Position numbers and translations under genes: made by a program
Shown: one piece after another, positions 37,733-47,055 of the stretch
How the letters are laid out: each line of letters opens with the position of its first letter
Numbering within the stretch: the first letter of the stretch is position 1
Notes under the pieces: generated by a model
Databases searched by the model: none
What the model saw: the letters and a program-made list of their open reading frames with translations, nothing else
Told to the model about the DNA's origin: nothing
Assembly: GCA_016860685.1 (NCBI GenBank)
Contig: BOJX01000003.1
Coordinates: 1 to 64,000, forward strand
Direction: 5' to 3'
DNA: 64,000 nt
Source of the DNA: Planctomycetota bacterium
GTDB taxonomy: Bacteria > Planctomycetota > Phycisphaerae > UBA1845

Positions 37733-37844
37733 CGTGTCCTGGGCGGTCGGCCGCTGGGACTGGCGCGGTGAAAGCCCGTGAAAGAAACACGCCCCGCGTG
37801 CGTTCGGTAACGATTTCTCAACCATTGCGGTGTAGAGTCGAGTG

Positions 37845-40484
37845 ATGCTCCGCATCACTCAGAACAGCACGGCTGAAAGAGCCAAGAGTTACTATTCCAC
37901 CGCCGATTACTACACGGAGGGACAGGAGCTTGTCGGCCTCTGGCGCGGCAAGGGTGCGGAGCGCCTGGGCCTTTCGGGAAGCGTGGAGCGCCAACAGTGG
38001 GACGCGCTCTGCGACAACCGCAACCCGGCGACGGGCGGCGTGCTGACGCCGCGGCAGAAGCGGGACCGTCGCGTCGGCTACGACTTCAACTTCCACGTTC
38101 CCAAAAGCGTGTCGGTGCTCTACGGCCTCACGCGGGACGATCGCATTCTGCAAGCGTTCCGCGATTCGGTGGACGTGACGATGGAGGACATCGAAGCGGA
38201 CATGCAGACGCGCGTACGGGCCAAGGGCAAGAACACCGACCGCACGACCGGCAACATGACCTGGGGCGAGTTCGTGCACTTCACGGCCCGGCCGGTGGAC
38301 GGTATCCCGGACCCTCACCTTCACGCCCACTGCTTCTGTTTCAACCAGACCTGGGACGCGGAAGAGTCTCGCTGGAAGGCGGGTCAGTTCGCGGGGATCA
38401 AGCGCGACGGCGAGTTCTTCGAGGCCGTGTTCCATTCCCGCCTGGCACGGCGGCTCGAGGAACTCGGGCTGCCAGTGGAACGAACGAGGCGCGGCTGGGA
38501 GATTCGCGGCGTGCCGCAGTCGGCGGTCAAGAAGTTTTCGCGGCGGACGGCGCTCATCGAAGAGAAGGCAAGAGAGAAGGGCATCACGAATCCCGATGCC
38601 AAGGGTGAACTCGGCGCGAAGACGCGCGAGCGGAAGGTCAAGGACCTGTCGATGGATGAACTCCGCGAACAGTGGGCCTCGCGGCTCTCGCCGGAGGAAC
38701 TCGCGGCGCTCACCGCCGTCCGGGGCCGGCTCGGCGGCGACGGCATCCCGGAGGACGGCCGGCTGGTCGCGGAGTCGGTGCTGCACGCGGTCGGACATTG
38801 CTTCGAGCGCAGCTCGGTGGTGCCGGAGCGCAAGGTCCTGGCGGAAGCGCTCAAGCGTTCCCTCGGTTCTGCATCGCCGGATGTTGTGCGTCGGGCGGTG
38901 GACGCGCAGGGCCTTGTCGTCGGCGAGCGGAACGGACGGCGCATGGCGACGACGCGCGAGGTACTCGCTGAAGAGCGGAAGATGATCGACTTCGCGCGTA
39001 AGGGAAGGGGAGCGTGCCGCACGCTCGGTTCTGCAAACCGCGCGTTCACGCGCGACTGGTTGAACGCCGGCCAGAAGCAAGCCGTGCGGCACCTGCTCGA
39101 ATCACGCGACCGCGTGATGCTGGTCCGCGGCGCCGCGGGTACCGGCAAGACGACGATGATGAAGGAAGCCGTCGAAGCGATCGAAACTGCCGGGACGCCG
39201 GTCCACACCTTCGCGCCGTCGGCGGATGCCAGCCGCGGCGTGCTGCGGGAAGAGGGATTCGGCGATGCCGACACGGTGGCCCGGCTGCTTACCGATCAGT
39301 CCTTGCAGGCACAGGTGGCCGCGGGCGTGGTCTGGATTGACGAGGCAGGCTTGCTCGGCACGCGGATGATGGGTCAGGTTTTCGACCTGGCCGACCGGCT
39401 TGATTGCCGGGTGGTCCTCTCCGGCGATCGCCGTCAGCACGGCAGTGTCGAGCGCGGGGCGGCGCTGCGGCTGCTGGAGGAAGAGGCAGGTCTCAAGCCC
39501 GCGGATATCCGCGACATTCAGCGCCAGAAAGGCGACTACATGTCGGCGGTGCGGGCGCTCTCCGACGGCCGCATTGACGATGGCTTCCGCCAGCTCGACA
39601 AGCTCGGGTGGATTCGCGAAGTAAACGAGACGGAGCGCTACAAGTCGCTGGCGGAGGACTACGTCGCCACAATCGCCGACGAGAAGACTGCGCTCGTGGT
39701 GTCGCCCACGCACCTGGAGGGGGAATGGATCACCGATGAAATCCGCGCACGTCTGAAGCAGGCCGGCCGGCTCCAGGGCGGCGAGCATCGGCTGCTCACG
39801 CTGGAGAACGCGAACCTCACGGAGGCAGATCGCGCGGAGGCGGCGAGCTACGAACCGGGCGACGTGCTGGTGTTCCACCAGAACGCGACGGGATTTCGCA
39901 AGGGCGAGCGCGTCGTCGTCGGCGACGATCCACTGCCGCTCGACCATGCGGACAGGTTCCAGGTATTCCGCCAAGGCGTTCTGCCGGTCGCTGCCGGCGA
40001 CATCCTGCGTATCACGCGCAATGGCATGACGGCCGACGGTGAGCACCGGCTCAACAACGGTGCGCTTTACACGGTCAAGGGATTCACGAAGGCCGGCGAT
40101 ATCCGGCTCACGAACGGATGGACGATCTCGAAGGACTATGGGCACCTGGCCTATGGGTACGTCGTGACAAGCCACGGCTCACAAGGAAAGACGGTCGATC
40201 GCGTGTTCATCGGCCAGTCGTCGGAGTCCCTGCCGGCGTCGTCGCGCGAACAGTTCTACGTCTCGGTGTCGCGCGGGCGCGAGCGGGCGACGGTGTACAC
40301 GGACGACAAGGAAGCCTTGCTCGAAGCCGTGAGTCGTTCGGACGAACGGCTGACGGCGACGGAATTCATCGAAGGCCGCGAGATTCGCGACCGCGCCGCT
40401 GCGCTGCACCGCATGGAGGGACTGGCCGGCCGCGACAATGTGCCGGCGCACCCGGAACGGGAAGGAGTGAACCATGACAGATAA
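37845..40484 (+). CDS. MobF-family (TrwC/TraI-like) conjugative relaxase-helicase
   Basis: MLRITQNSTAERAKSYYSTADYYTEGQELVGLWRGKGAERLGLSG, GYDFNFHVPKSVSVLY, DPHLHAHCFCFN; VRGAAGTGKTTMMKEAVEAIE. Confidence 0.95.
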   Translation: MLRITQNSTAERAKSYYSTADYYTEGQELVGLWRGKGAERLGLSGSVERQQWDALCDNRNPATGGVLTPRQKRDRRVGYDFNFHVPKSVSVLYGLTRDDRILQAFRDSVDVTMEDIEADMQTRVRAKGKNTDRTTGNMTWGEFVHFTARPVDGIPDPHLHAHCFCFNQTWDAEESRWKAGQFAGIKRDGEFFEAVFHSRLARRLEELGLPVERTRRGWEIRGVPQSAVKKFSRRTALIEEKAREKGITNPDAKGELGAKTRERKVKDLSMDELREQWASRLSPEELAALTAVRGRLGGDGIPEDGRLVAESVLHAVGHCFERSSVVPERKVLAEALKRSLGSASPDVVRRAVDAQGLVVGERNGRRMATTREVLAEERKMIDFARKGRGACRTLGSANRAFTRDWLNAGQKQAVRHLLESRDRVMLVRGAAGTGKTTMMKEAVEAIETAGTPVHTFAPSADASRGVLREEGFGDADTVARLLTDQSLQAQVAAGVVWIDEAGLLGTRMMGQVFDLADRLDCRVVLSGDRRQHGSVERGAALRLLEEEAGLKPADIRDIQRQKGDYMSAVRALSDGRIDDGFRQLDKLGWIREVNETERYKSLAEDYVATIADEKTALVVSPTHLEGEWITDEIRARLKQAGRLQGGEHRLLTLENANLTEADRAEAASYEPGDVLVFHQNATGFRKGERVVVGDDPLPLDHADRFQVFRQGVLPVAAGDILRITRNGMTADGEHRLNNGALYTVKGFTKAGDIRLTNGWTISKDYGHLAYGYVVTSHGSQGKTVDRVFIGQSSESLPASSREQFYVSVSRGRERATVYTDDKEALLEAVSRSDERLTATEFIEGREIRDRAAALHRMEGLAGRDNVPAHPEREGVNHDR

Positions 40485-40890
40485 GTCGATTCTCCAGCGC
40501 TACGCGATGCGAAACGGTGACGCGGCAAACGGCAACGCCACGCCAGCCGACGTGGAGGGTACCGATGACCTGGGCGCATTCGGGTGGCTCCGCGGGATTC
40601 GGGACCGGGCCGTGAGCCTGGAGCTGCGGAAGAAGGACGGCAACATCCTGGCCGTGAGCTACGGCTACATGGACAAGGCGGAGTTCGACCCGTCCGAAGG
40701 CATCACGGTGTCGGTCGGCGGACAGAAGATCCGCATCAAGGGCCGCAATCTCAACGCACCCGTCAGGCCGACCGTTCGGTTATTCGAGGGCATCACGCGG
40801 CATCGCGTACCCTGGATTCGCGAGGCGGCTCACGTTGAAAGCATGCACGCCGATGACAACGTGACGATCATCGACAGCCTCGACTGGTAG
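40474..40890 (+). CDS. Hypothetical protein translationally linked to the relaxase
   Basis: 11-bp overlap with the relaxase 3' end. Confidence 0.7.
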   Translation: MTDKSILQRYAMRNGDAANGNATPADVEGTDDLGAFGWLRGIRDRAVSLELRKKDGNILAVSYGYMDKAEFDPSEGITVSVGGQKIRIKGRNLNAPVRPTVRLFEGITRHRVPWIREAAHVESMHADDNVTIIDSLDW

Positions 40891-40928
40891 CGGCGTTAAC
40901 GGTTCGGTAACCGGTTTCGGTTAAACTG

Positions 40929-41747
40929 ATGCCTGATCGTCGGCATGAGAGGAAGATGCAGCAGCGCATAGTACACGAAGGCCGAAGTGCTTCGACGGGT
41001 ATGACGATCATGGAACTGACCGTCGGACTTGTCGTGATCGGCCTGCTCGCAGGGATGATCCTGGTGGGGCGCGAACTACTGGAGTCCGCGACCATGCATC
41101 GCGCTGTATCGCAAGTTGGCCGGGTTCAAACCGGCATCAGCCTGTTCCGGGCAAAGTACAGCGCGTTCCCTGGAGACTTCGCCAAAGCGAGCCAGTATTG
41201 GCCCGGACAAGGCATAATCGATGGCGACGGTGATGAACGGATCGGCGGCGGGTACCTGAGCGACGTGAGCGCGGTGGCCGATGGATCGCTGGAGTGTTAC
41301 AACGCATGGAACCACTTGGCGGCGACAGGTGTGCTGGAGTGGCACGCGGAACCCGTGAGTGCCCCTCCGACCGCGGCGCAGACCGTGGCGATGCCGGGCG
41401 TGCTGGATCGCTCCTATCTTGGCCTGCATCATGACGGAGCGACCTACGGGTACGGCGTTGAGAGCAATTACATCACGCTGACCCGGCTGGCGCTGGGAAC
41501 CACGCGTGAATCATTTCGTGGTATCGTGTATGGGATGCTGACGCTCCCGGGGGTCAGTGACGTCGGCCTTCGGCCGGCGGTGGCCGCCCGGTTTGATGCC
41601 AAGGCGGACGACGGACAGCCGCTCACCGGGGCGGTAACGGCCGCATATCCGGGTGGCGCCTGCTCTGACGCGAGCGCGAACACCTATCTGTATGCCCAGA
41701 CTCGAAATAGCTGCGGATTGTGGATCGCGTTCTCAGCCGCACAGTGA
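40929..41747 (+). CDS. Type II secretion/type IV pilin-like pseudopilin
   Basis: GMTIMELTVGLVVIGLLAGMILVGRELLESA prepilin signal; RAKYSAFPGDFAKA. Confidence 0.85.
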   Translation: MPDRRHERKMQQRIVHEGRSASTGMTIMELTVGLVVIGLLAGMILVGRELLESATMHRAVSQVGRVQTGISLFRAKYSAFPGDFAKASQYWPGQGIIDGDGDERIGGGYLSDVSAVADGSLECYNAWNHLAATGVLEWHAEPVSAPPTAAQTVAMPGVLDRSYLGLHHDGATYGYGVESNYITLTRLALGTTRESFRGIVYGMLTLPGVSDVGLRPAVAARFDAKADDGQPLTGAVTAAYPGGACSDASANTYLYAQTRNSCGLWIAFSAAQ

Positions 41748-41823
41748 CGGGCCGTGGCCATCTGGCTGATGCTCAACCTCGTAGAGCCCATGCTGGTCCG
41801 CCTTGCGCACCTCGCTAACCGGA

Positions 41824-41928
41824 TCAGGGGGTGGCCGGGTGTGGCCGCGGTCTGCTGACAGCGCGGGCGGCAATCGCGAGCGTTGCCGCGAGACCGAAAC
41901 GCCCGAGTCTTGGAATCCATGTACGCAT
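41824..41928 (-). CDS. Possible 34-aa exported peptide (perhaps frameshifted)
   Basis: MRTWIPRLGRFGLAATLAIAARAVSRPRPHPATP; a quadruple Pho-box-like array (42004-42047) points at it. Confidence 0.3.
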   Translation of the reverse strand: MRTWIPRLGRFGLAATLAIAARAVSRPRPHPATP

Positions 41929-42003
41929 AAAGGTCGTTCCCAGTTCGAGCGGCAGCAGGGCACGGTCTGTCGCCTTTCTTACACGTCACTACGTTCCTTC
42001 ACT

Positions 42004-42047
42004 GTGACAGTTTGATGACGGTTCGATGAACAGTCCGTGACAATCGG
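42004..42047 (-). promoter_or_regulatory. Four 11-bp-phased Pho-box-like half-sites
   Basis: gtgacagtttg|atgacggttcg|atgaacagtcc|gtgacaatcgg. Confidence 0.55.
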
Positions 42048-42118
42048 CGGCGGCGGGCCACCTGGAAACCATTTGTTAACCACGGCAGCCATAGACTGAA
42101 GGGAAAGGACACCGGACA

Positions 42119-42874
42119 ATGGCCTTGCACCTAAGCACCGCGCGCCGCGGGTTCACGTTGCTGGAACTGTCAGTCGTGCTGGTTATCATCGGCCTGGTGG
42201 CGGGCGGGATACTCGTCGGCAGCGAGCTGATCGCCCTTGCCGAACTGAAGAGCGTCATGCGGCAGTTGGAGTCTTACAACACCGCGGTAAACACGTTTCG
42301 CGTCAAGTACGGCGGGCTCCCTGGAGATTTTGTGCAAGCTGTGGAATATGGTCTGGGGGATGCGGGTTGCCCGACCGCGAACCCCTGCCCCGCGACACCG
42401 ACGGGATCGTATGACTACGCGGGATGCAATGGGAACGGGAACGGGCGGCTCGATGACCTGGGCGTTGGAACCGACCTCGCGTGGTGCCCTGAGAACCTGA
42501 ACTTCTGGCATCATCTGAGCCGAGCGAGCCTGATAGAAGGTTCGTACGACGGCAAAACCCTGACTGGCGGTGGCTGGGAGCCGCAGTACGGAATATCAAG
42601 CCCGGTAACCAAGCTGCGCGGGATCGGCATCTGGGTTATGCTCGATCAGTACTATCTTGGCATCCGGCAGGGGGACGGCGCCCCGCAGCTCTCGACGAAG
42701 GAGGCTGCATATCTGGATGAGAAGATGGATGACGCGCTGCCGCTGACGGGTCGCGTTCGGCTCCTGATCGGATTTGGATGCAATACAGGAAACAGCTACA
42801 ACACGCGCGCCCTGCCGGGCGTGACGCCGGAACTCTGCTCGCTGAGGATATCCGGCATCCCTGGGTTCCAATGA
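42119..42874 (+). CDS. Pseudopilin
   Basis: RRGFTLLELSVVLVIIGLVAGGILVGSELI; VKYGGLPGDFVQA. Confidence 0.9.
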   Translation: MALHLSTARRGFTLLELSVVLVIIGLVAGGILVGSELIALAELKSVMRQLESYNTAVNTFRVKYGGLPGDFVQAVEYGLGDAGCPTANPCPATPTGSYDYAGCNGNGNGRLDDLGVGTDLAWCPENLNFWHHLSRASLIEGSYDGKTLTGGGWEPQYGISSPVTKLRGIGIWVMLDQYYLGIRQGDGAPQLSTKEAAYLDEKMDDALPLTGRVRLLIGFGCNTGNSYNTRALPGVTPELCSLRISGIPGFQ

Positions 42875-43740
42875 ATGGCGCGCTGGTCGTGATTGGGTTT
42901 GGGCCACGAGGTCCAACGAAACATGCCGCGACAACGAACGTCTGCTTTGTAAGCGGTTTCACTCTCGTCGAGCTTTCGATCGTGCTGCTTATCATCGGAT
43001 TTGTGGCAGGCGGCATACTTGTCGGCAGGGCGCTCGTGCATACGGCGGAAATCAGAAGCGTGCTGACGCAGCTCGGGCACTATGATGCTGCGGCAATGAC
43101 GTTCAAGAACAAGTACGGCGGCCTGCCCGGCGATCTCGCCCAGGCTGAGGAAGCGGGGCTGGCCGAAGCGGGGTGTCCCGACGTATACGGTTACGGGGAT
43201 AATGAGTGCTTCTACGCCGTGGTCCTGCGCGCCGGGTGCAGCGGAAACGGCAACGGCATGTTCGACGACGGTAACGGGGCAGCGAATTATCTGAATTGCC
43301 CGGAGAACCTCAACTTCTGGTATCACCTGAAGCAGGCAGGGCTGCTGGACGGGCCGGCCGATGGTAAAACCGTGTCGGACATAAACCCCGTATGGGGACG
43401 GCCGATCTTCGGCGCCTCGGCACCGCTGACGCGCCTGCGCAATGTCGGTATCATGGTGGCGACCTACACACCACTGCCGCCCCGTCGTGCGAATTACTAC
43501 ACACTTGGTCTGTCCGATCGCTACGATATATTGCCGTCAGCGCGGACGAAGGCGCTTCGCGGCCACGAAGCATTCACGATAGACAACAAACTGGATGACG
43601 GGCTTCCGACAACAGGCAGAGTGCTGGTCTATGTTCTATCAATGCCGCAATGCATTGCGGCCGGCCAGTACAGGATGGCTGACGAGACCAGCAACTGCGG
43701 CTTGTTTATCAATACGGCCGTGCTGGGCGGCCAGCAGTAA
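42871..43740 (+). CDS. Pseudopilin
   Basis: SGFTLVELSIVLLIIGFVAGGILVGRALVHTAEIRS; KYGGLPGDLAQAEEAG; ATGA overlap with the previous gene. Confidence 0.9.
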   Translation: MNGALVVIGFGPRGPTKHAATTNVCFVSGFTLVELSIVLLIIGFVAGGILVGRALVHTAEIRSVLTQLGHYDAAAMTFKNKYGGLPGDLAQAEEAGLAEAGCPDVYGYGDNECFYAVVLRAGCSGNGNGMFDDGNGAANYLNCPENLNFWYHLKQAGLLDGPADGKTVSDINPVWGRPIFGASAPLTRLRNVGIMVATYTPLPPRRANYYTLGLSDRYDILPSARTKALRGHEAFTIDNKLDDGLPTTGRVLVYVLSMPQCIAAGQYRMADETSNCGLFINTAVLGGQQ

Positions 43741-43860
43741 TTGTCTGCCATCGACTCGGCCGCAGGGCGGCACTACGGAACGCCGATCAAGTCCTAACCA
43801 TTTGTTAGGCGTTGCCTGGTATGATCGGGGAGACGATCATTGAAGGGGGGTATTGCGCCG

Positions 43861-44061
43861 ATGACACAGAAGGGCAACGGCCAGTGGGTCCAGGGAATGC
43901 GCGCCGGCGCGATGACGCTGGTCGCTTTGGTTACGGGCACGCACGCGGTGTGTGCGCAAGTAATGAGTCCGGATGTGCCGGAAATTCCGGCTGGGACGGC
44001 ACCCGCGGTATTGGCGGCGCTGTTGGCGCTGACGCTCTGGGTGAGGAATCGGCGGCCATGA
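43861..44061 (+). CDS. Micro exported protein with C-terminal hydrophobic sorting-like tail
   Basis: Signal peptide (MTLVALVTGTHAVCAQ) then PDVPEIPAGTAPAVLAALLALTLWVRNRRP, with almost no mature domain. Confidence 0.5.
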   Translation: MTQKGNGQWVQGMRAGAMTLVALVTGTHAVCAQVMSPDVPEIPAGTAPAVLAALLALTLWVRNRRP

Positions 44062-44149
44062 TAGCGCCTTCGGGAACCGGGAACCAAACGCGACAGGTTC
44101 GTTATCCGGGAAACACCCACAGGGACGTCAGCCTGCGATGTCGCAGCTG

Positions 44150-44361
44150 GCCATGCCGCGGAAAGGGGGGCCGGGGCAGATGCTGCCGTGACCTGGTTTC
44201 CGTCCGAGGTGCGCTGCCGCATCAGCTCCCCCACAACCGAATGCCGGTTGGCACGTGCAAGGTCCTCTGGCGTGAATGTCGATGTCCCGCCGGCGCGCGT
44301 TGGCGCCGGCATCGAGCAGCAGTCTGGCATCGTAAGCAAGGTGCCGATAAGGGCTCATCAT
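44150..44361 (-). pseudogene. Decayed, frameshifted ankyrin-repeat fragment
   Basis: YDARLLLDAGANA (frame of 44361) continues as GTSTFTPEDLARANRHSVVGELMRQR (frame of 44339). Confidence 0.5.
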
Positions 44362-44418
44362 CCGCGCCGGTCCCCGCCCTCATCAGTTATCGCCGCGGCC
44401 CCCGACAGGCGCGTGTGG

Positions 44419-44832
44419 CTATTGGCACGTGAGGGTGCCACTGATCACGTTGCCGCTGATCGAGATGAACGGCACCGGCGTACCTTCTCCCATGGCGTAT
44501 TGACATAGAGCGTCAGCACCCTGATTGCAGAGCGCCGGCGCATAATCAGGGAAGTACAGTGAGGTCGTGAGGCTCAGGACCTCGATGCCGTTGAGAATGC
44601 CGCGGTACTGAACCCAGAATACGCCTTGCTGATCGATACTGGATTTGCAGGAAATGGAGGCGCTCGATGGAAGGACGGCAGAGGCCGCGTCGTCCGCCGC
44701 TGGCTCGGCGGCCACAGTGGTGGAACCGGACATCGTGGGCTTTCTGGCCTCCGCCTGGCTCGTCATGGAAAGAACCGCCGCTAGCGCCACAAGGCCAGCG
44801 ATGCCAGCCACTCTTATTGGTGAAGATTGCAT
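44419..44832 (-). CDS. Exported hypothetical protein
   Basis: Signal peptide MQSSPIRVAGIAGLVALAAVLSMTSQAEA; triple Pho-box-like array upstream. Confidence 0.65.
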   Translation of the reverse strand: MQSSPIRVAGIAGLVALAAVLSMTSQAEARKPTMSGSTTVAAEPAADDAASAVLPSSASISCKSSIDQQGVFWVQYRGILNGIEVLSLTTSLYFPDYAPALCNQGADALCQYAMGEGTPVPFISISGNVISGTLTCQ

Positions 44833-44931
44833 ACATTTCTCCGTTGATAGGTTGATAGAACTGGGTCGCAACGCCGGTGAGGCCAAGCGACATGAGGCGA
44901 ATCCCTCACGATCCCAGCCTACCATAGAAGT

Positions 44932-44960
44932 GTGACATATTTATGACGCTTTGATGAAGG
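44932..44960 (-). promoter_or_regulatory. Three 11-bp-phased Pho-box-like half-sites
   Basis: gtgacatattt|atgacgctttg|atgaagg, about 100 bp upstream of the 44832 start. Confidence 0.55.
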
Positions 44961-45103
44961 TTCTGGGATGGCTGCACCGGCACAACGAGCGGCGCTTGAC
45001 CGCGGAGGGGGCTTGGCCGGTCGCCCCACCGATTGGCGGCGAGCGATGAAGGCACGCGCAGCAACGGCATGGGCTACGCCGGCGCGGGTTGTGGAGGATC
45101 CGC

Positions 45104-45481
45104 TCATTTCATTCCAGCGAGGGCGCACTTGGCAAGGCACTCGGCGAAGGTAAGTCCCCGCGAAACGTCATTGCCAATCGTGCAGTACGTGTCGGTACCA
45201 AACCGGTCGGTCGAGACGTGGTAAGAGCACTGAAACTGCCCGTTGATGTACCCCCAGTGCATAACGCAGTTGCTACCGGGAATGTAGTCAAAGTTGAGGC
45301 CCTGAAACGGCACCCTGGTATCGCCGCCGCCGCAAGACAGTTCGCAACTGTAACAGTCGATGGCAGGATTGTACGACGCGTGCCCCCTAATCAGGCTGAT
45401 GGTCGCAAGGGCGGGCGTACTGGCGAGAAGAAGCATCAGCACACCAGCTACGGCAGATATCTTGAAGTGAGCGTGTTCCAT
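45104..45481 (-). CDS. Exported Cys-rich hypothetical protein
   Basis: Signal peptide MEHAHFKISAVAGVLMLLLASTPALA; about 9 cysteines in 125 aa. Confidence 0.65.
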   Translation of the reverse strand: MEHAHFKISAVAGVLMLLLASTPALATISLIRGHASYNPAIDCYSCELSCGGGDTRVPFQGLNFDYIPGSNCVMHWGYINGQFQCSYHVSTDRFGTDTYCTIGNDVSRGLTFAECLAKCALAGMK

Positions 45482-45499
45482 AATAGCCTACCTCACTGC

Positions 45500-45895
45500 C
45501 TATGGCCTGGGACAAGTGAAGCTCTGGTATGGCAATGCGTTCACGAAGACCGTGACAGTTACAGAGTCTGTTACTTCCGGAACGATCTCGCCGTACTTGG
45601 TCCAGCACTCGTTGCAGTATTGCTCAGTCGTTGCCGGTGCCGTCAATGGCCCAAGGTAGGTTCCAGGCATTGGGGAATAACACGCTGCCGTTACCTTGTT
45701 CTCCAACGGAGCAGGGGTTCCGCCGGACGGATTCGAACCGAATGTGCCCGAGGGGCAGTTGAGCCCCAGCGGATTCAAGAGACAGGGCGGCTGGCCGCCG
45801 GCTGCGTGAGCGGAAAAGTGAGCGGTCGCAAGCAGCGCGACGGCTGCTGCTGTGACGGCGCGTCCGGTAAGACGGCGGTAAGTACGATGTGTCAT
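45500..45895 (-). CDS. Exported hypothetical protein
   Basis: MTHRTYRRLTGRAVTAAAVALLATAHFSAHAAGG signal peptide; quadruple Pho-box-like array 47 bp upstream. Confidence 0.65.
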   Translation of the reverse strand: MTHRTYRRLTGRAVTAAAVALLATAHFSAHAAGGQPPCLLNPLGLNCPSGTFGSNPSGGTPAPLENKVTAACYSPMPGTYLGPLTAPATTEQYCNECWTKYGEIVPEVTDSVTVTVFVNALPYQSFTCPRP

Positions 45896-45941
45896 AGTGT
45901 CATCCTGTAGTATGTTGATGAGATCATCGTAACACCGTACT

Positions 45942-45980
45942 GTGACTGTTGTGTGTCCGTTATGTGACATATTTGTGACA
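45942..45980 (-). promoter_or_regulatory. Four 11-bp-phased Pho-box-like half-sites
   Basis: gtgactgttgt|gtgtccgttat|gtgacatattt|gtgaca. Confidence 0.6.
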
Positions 45981-46156
45981 ATGCGCGCGGACTGGCTGCG
46001 ATAGGCGTACTCAAGTGCCGGGGAAATCAGAATGCCAGGGCTAGGCTACTTCGGTATTCGCCATTTCGCAGCGCAAACGAGCTGCGGGCTTCAGACCGCG
46101 CCCGCAGGACCGCGACCGTACCAATCGCTGCCGGATCTTGCGCCGCAATCGTACGA

Positions 46157-46900
46157 GGGTCATGACTAGCTGAGCCTCCCGGAATCGTCCGGATAGGCTG
46201 GTTTTCCCGTGAAGAACCGCTATGTCGCCCGTTCACGAGTTTCAGAGCACGTTGTCCGCCGGTTCCTGCGGCACGTCGCCGCCGACCTCACCGCCGTCCA
46301 GATCGCCCAGCCCACCGGCCTCAACCGCAACACCGTCAACCGCCTGCTCGCGGCCCTGCGGCTCCGCATGGCCGAGGCGTGTGAACGCGAGAAGCCCTTC
46401 CGGGGGCGGTGGAGGTTGACGAGAGCTACTTCGGACCCCGCCGCGTCAAGGGCAAGGCCGGCCGTGGCGCCAGCAAGAAGACCCCCGTCTTCGGCGTCTT
46501 CAAGCGTCACGGCAAGGTCTACACCGAGGTCGTGCCCGACTGCTCGAAAGCCACTCTCTTGCAGGCGATCCGGGGCAAAGTCTCACTCGACAGCATCATC
46601 CACTCCGACGGCTGGGGCGGCTACGACGGCCTGGTCGACATGGGCTACAAGAAGCACCTGCGTGTCGATCATGCCAGGAACGAGTTCAGCAGCCGTCGCG
46701 TCCGCGGCAACCACATCAACGGCATCGAGGGCTTCTGGGGCTACGCCAAGACCCGCCTGGCACGCTTCCGCGGTATCCATCCCGACACCTTCCTGTTCCA
46801 CCTCAAAGAGTGCGAGTTCCGCTTCAACCATCGCCGCCACGACCTCTACAAGGTCCTCCTGCTACTGTGCCGCGAACACCCGCTCAGCTAGTCATGACCC
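46157..46900 (+). mobile_element. IS1595-family (ISXO2-like) insertion sequence, about 744 bp
   Basis: Perfect terminal inverted repeat gggtcatgactagctgag/ctcagctagtcatgaccc flanked by 8-bp tcgtacga duplications (46149-46156, 46901-46908). Confidence 0.9.
46209..46891 (+). pseudogene. IS1595-family transposase, frameshifted (single CDS split in two frames)
   Basis: KNRYVARSRVSEHVVRRFLRHVAADLTAVQIAQPTGLNRNTVNRLL..EKPFRG, then -1 frame VEVDESYFGPRRVKGKAGRG..IHSDGWGGYDGL..HINGIEGFWGYAKTRL. Confidence 0.85.
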
Positions 46901-47055
46901 TCGTACGAATAGGTATTTAGGATGGGCGCGCTTCGTCCGCGGGGGGCCATCGTCCAGTCTTCCTAGCCAGGGCGAAGGCGGTGGCCGCGAGGGAGACGCC
47001 GCTACCACCGCCCACGGCCCTCACGAATGATACGTCCCGCGTGGGTGTTGCCGGC

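Noticed and set aside
37690-37845. oriT upstream of the relaxase
   Set aside because: Location is plausible but I could not identify a convincing nic site or inverted repeat by eye.
37818-39092. 424-aa - strand ORF
   Set aside because: Antisense of the MobF relaxase, which carries clear motifs.
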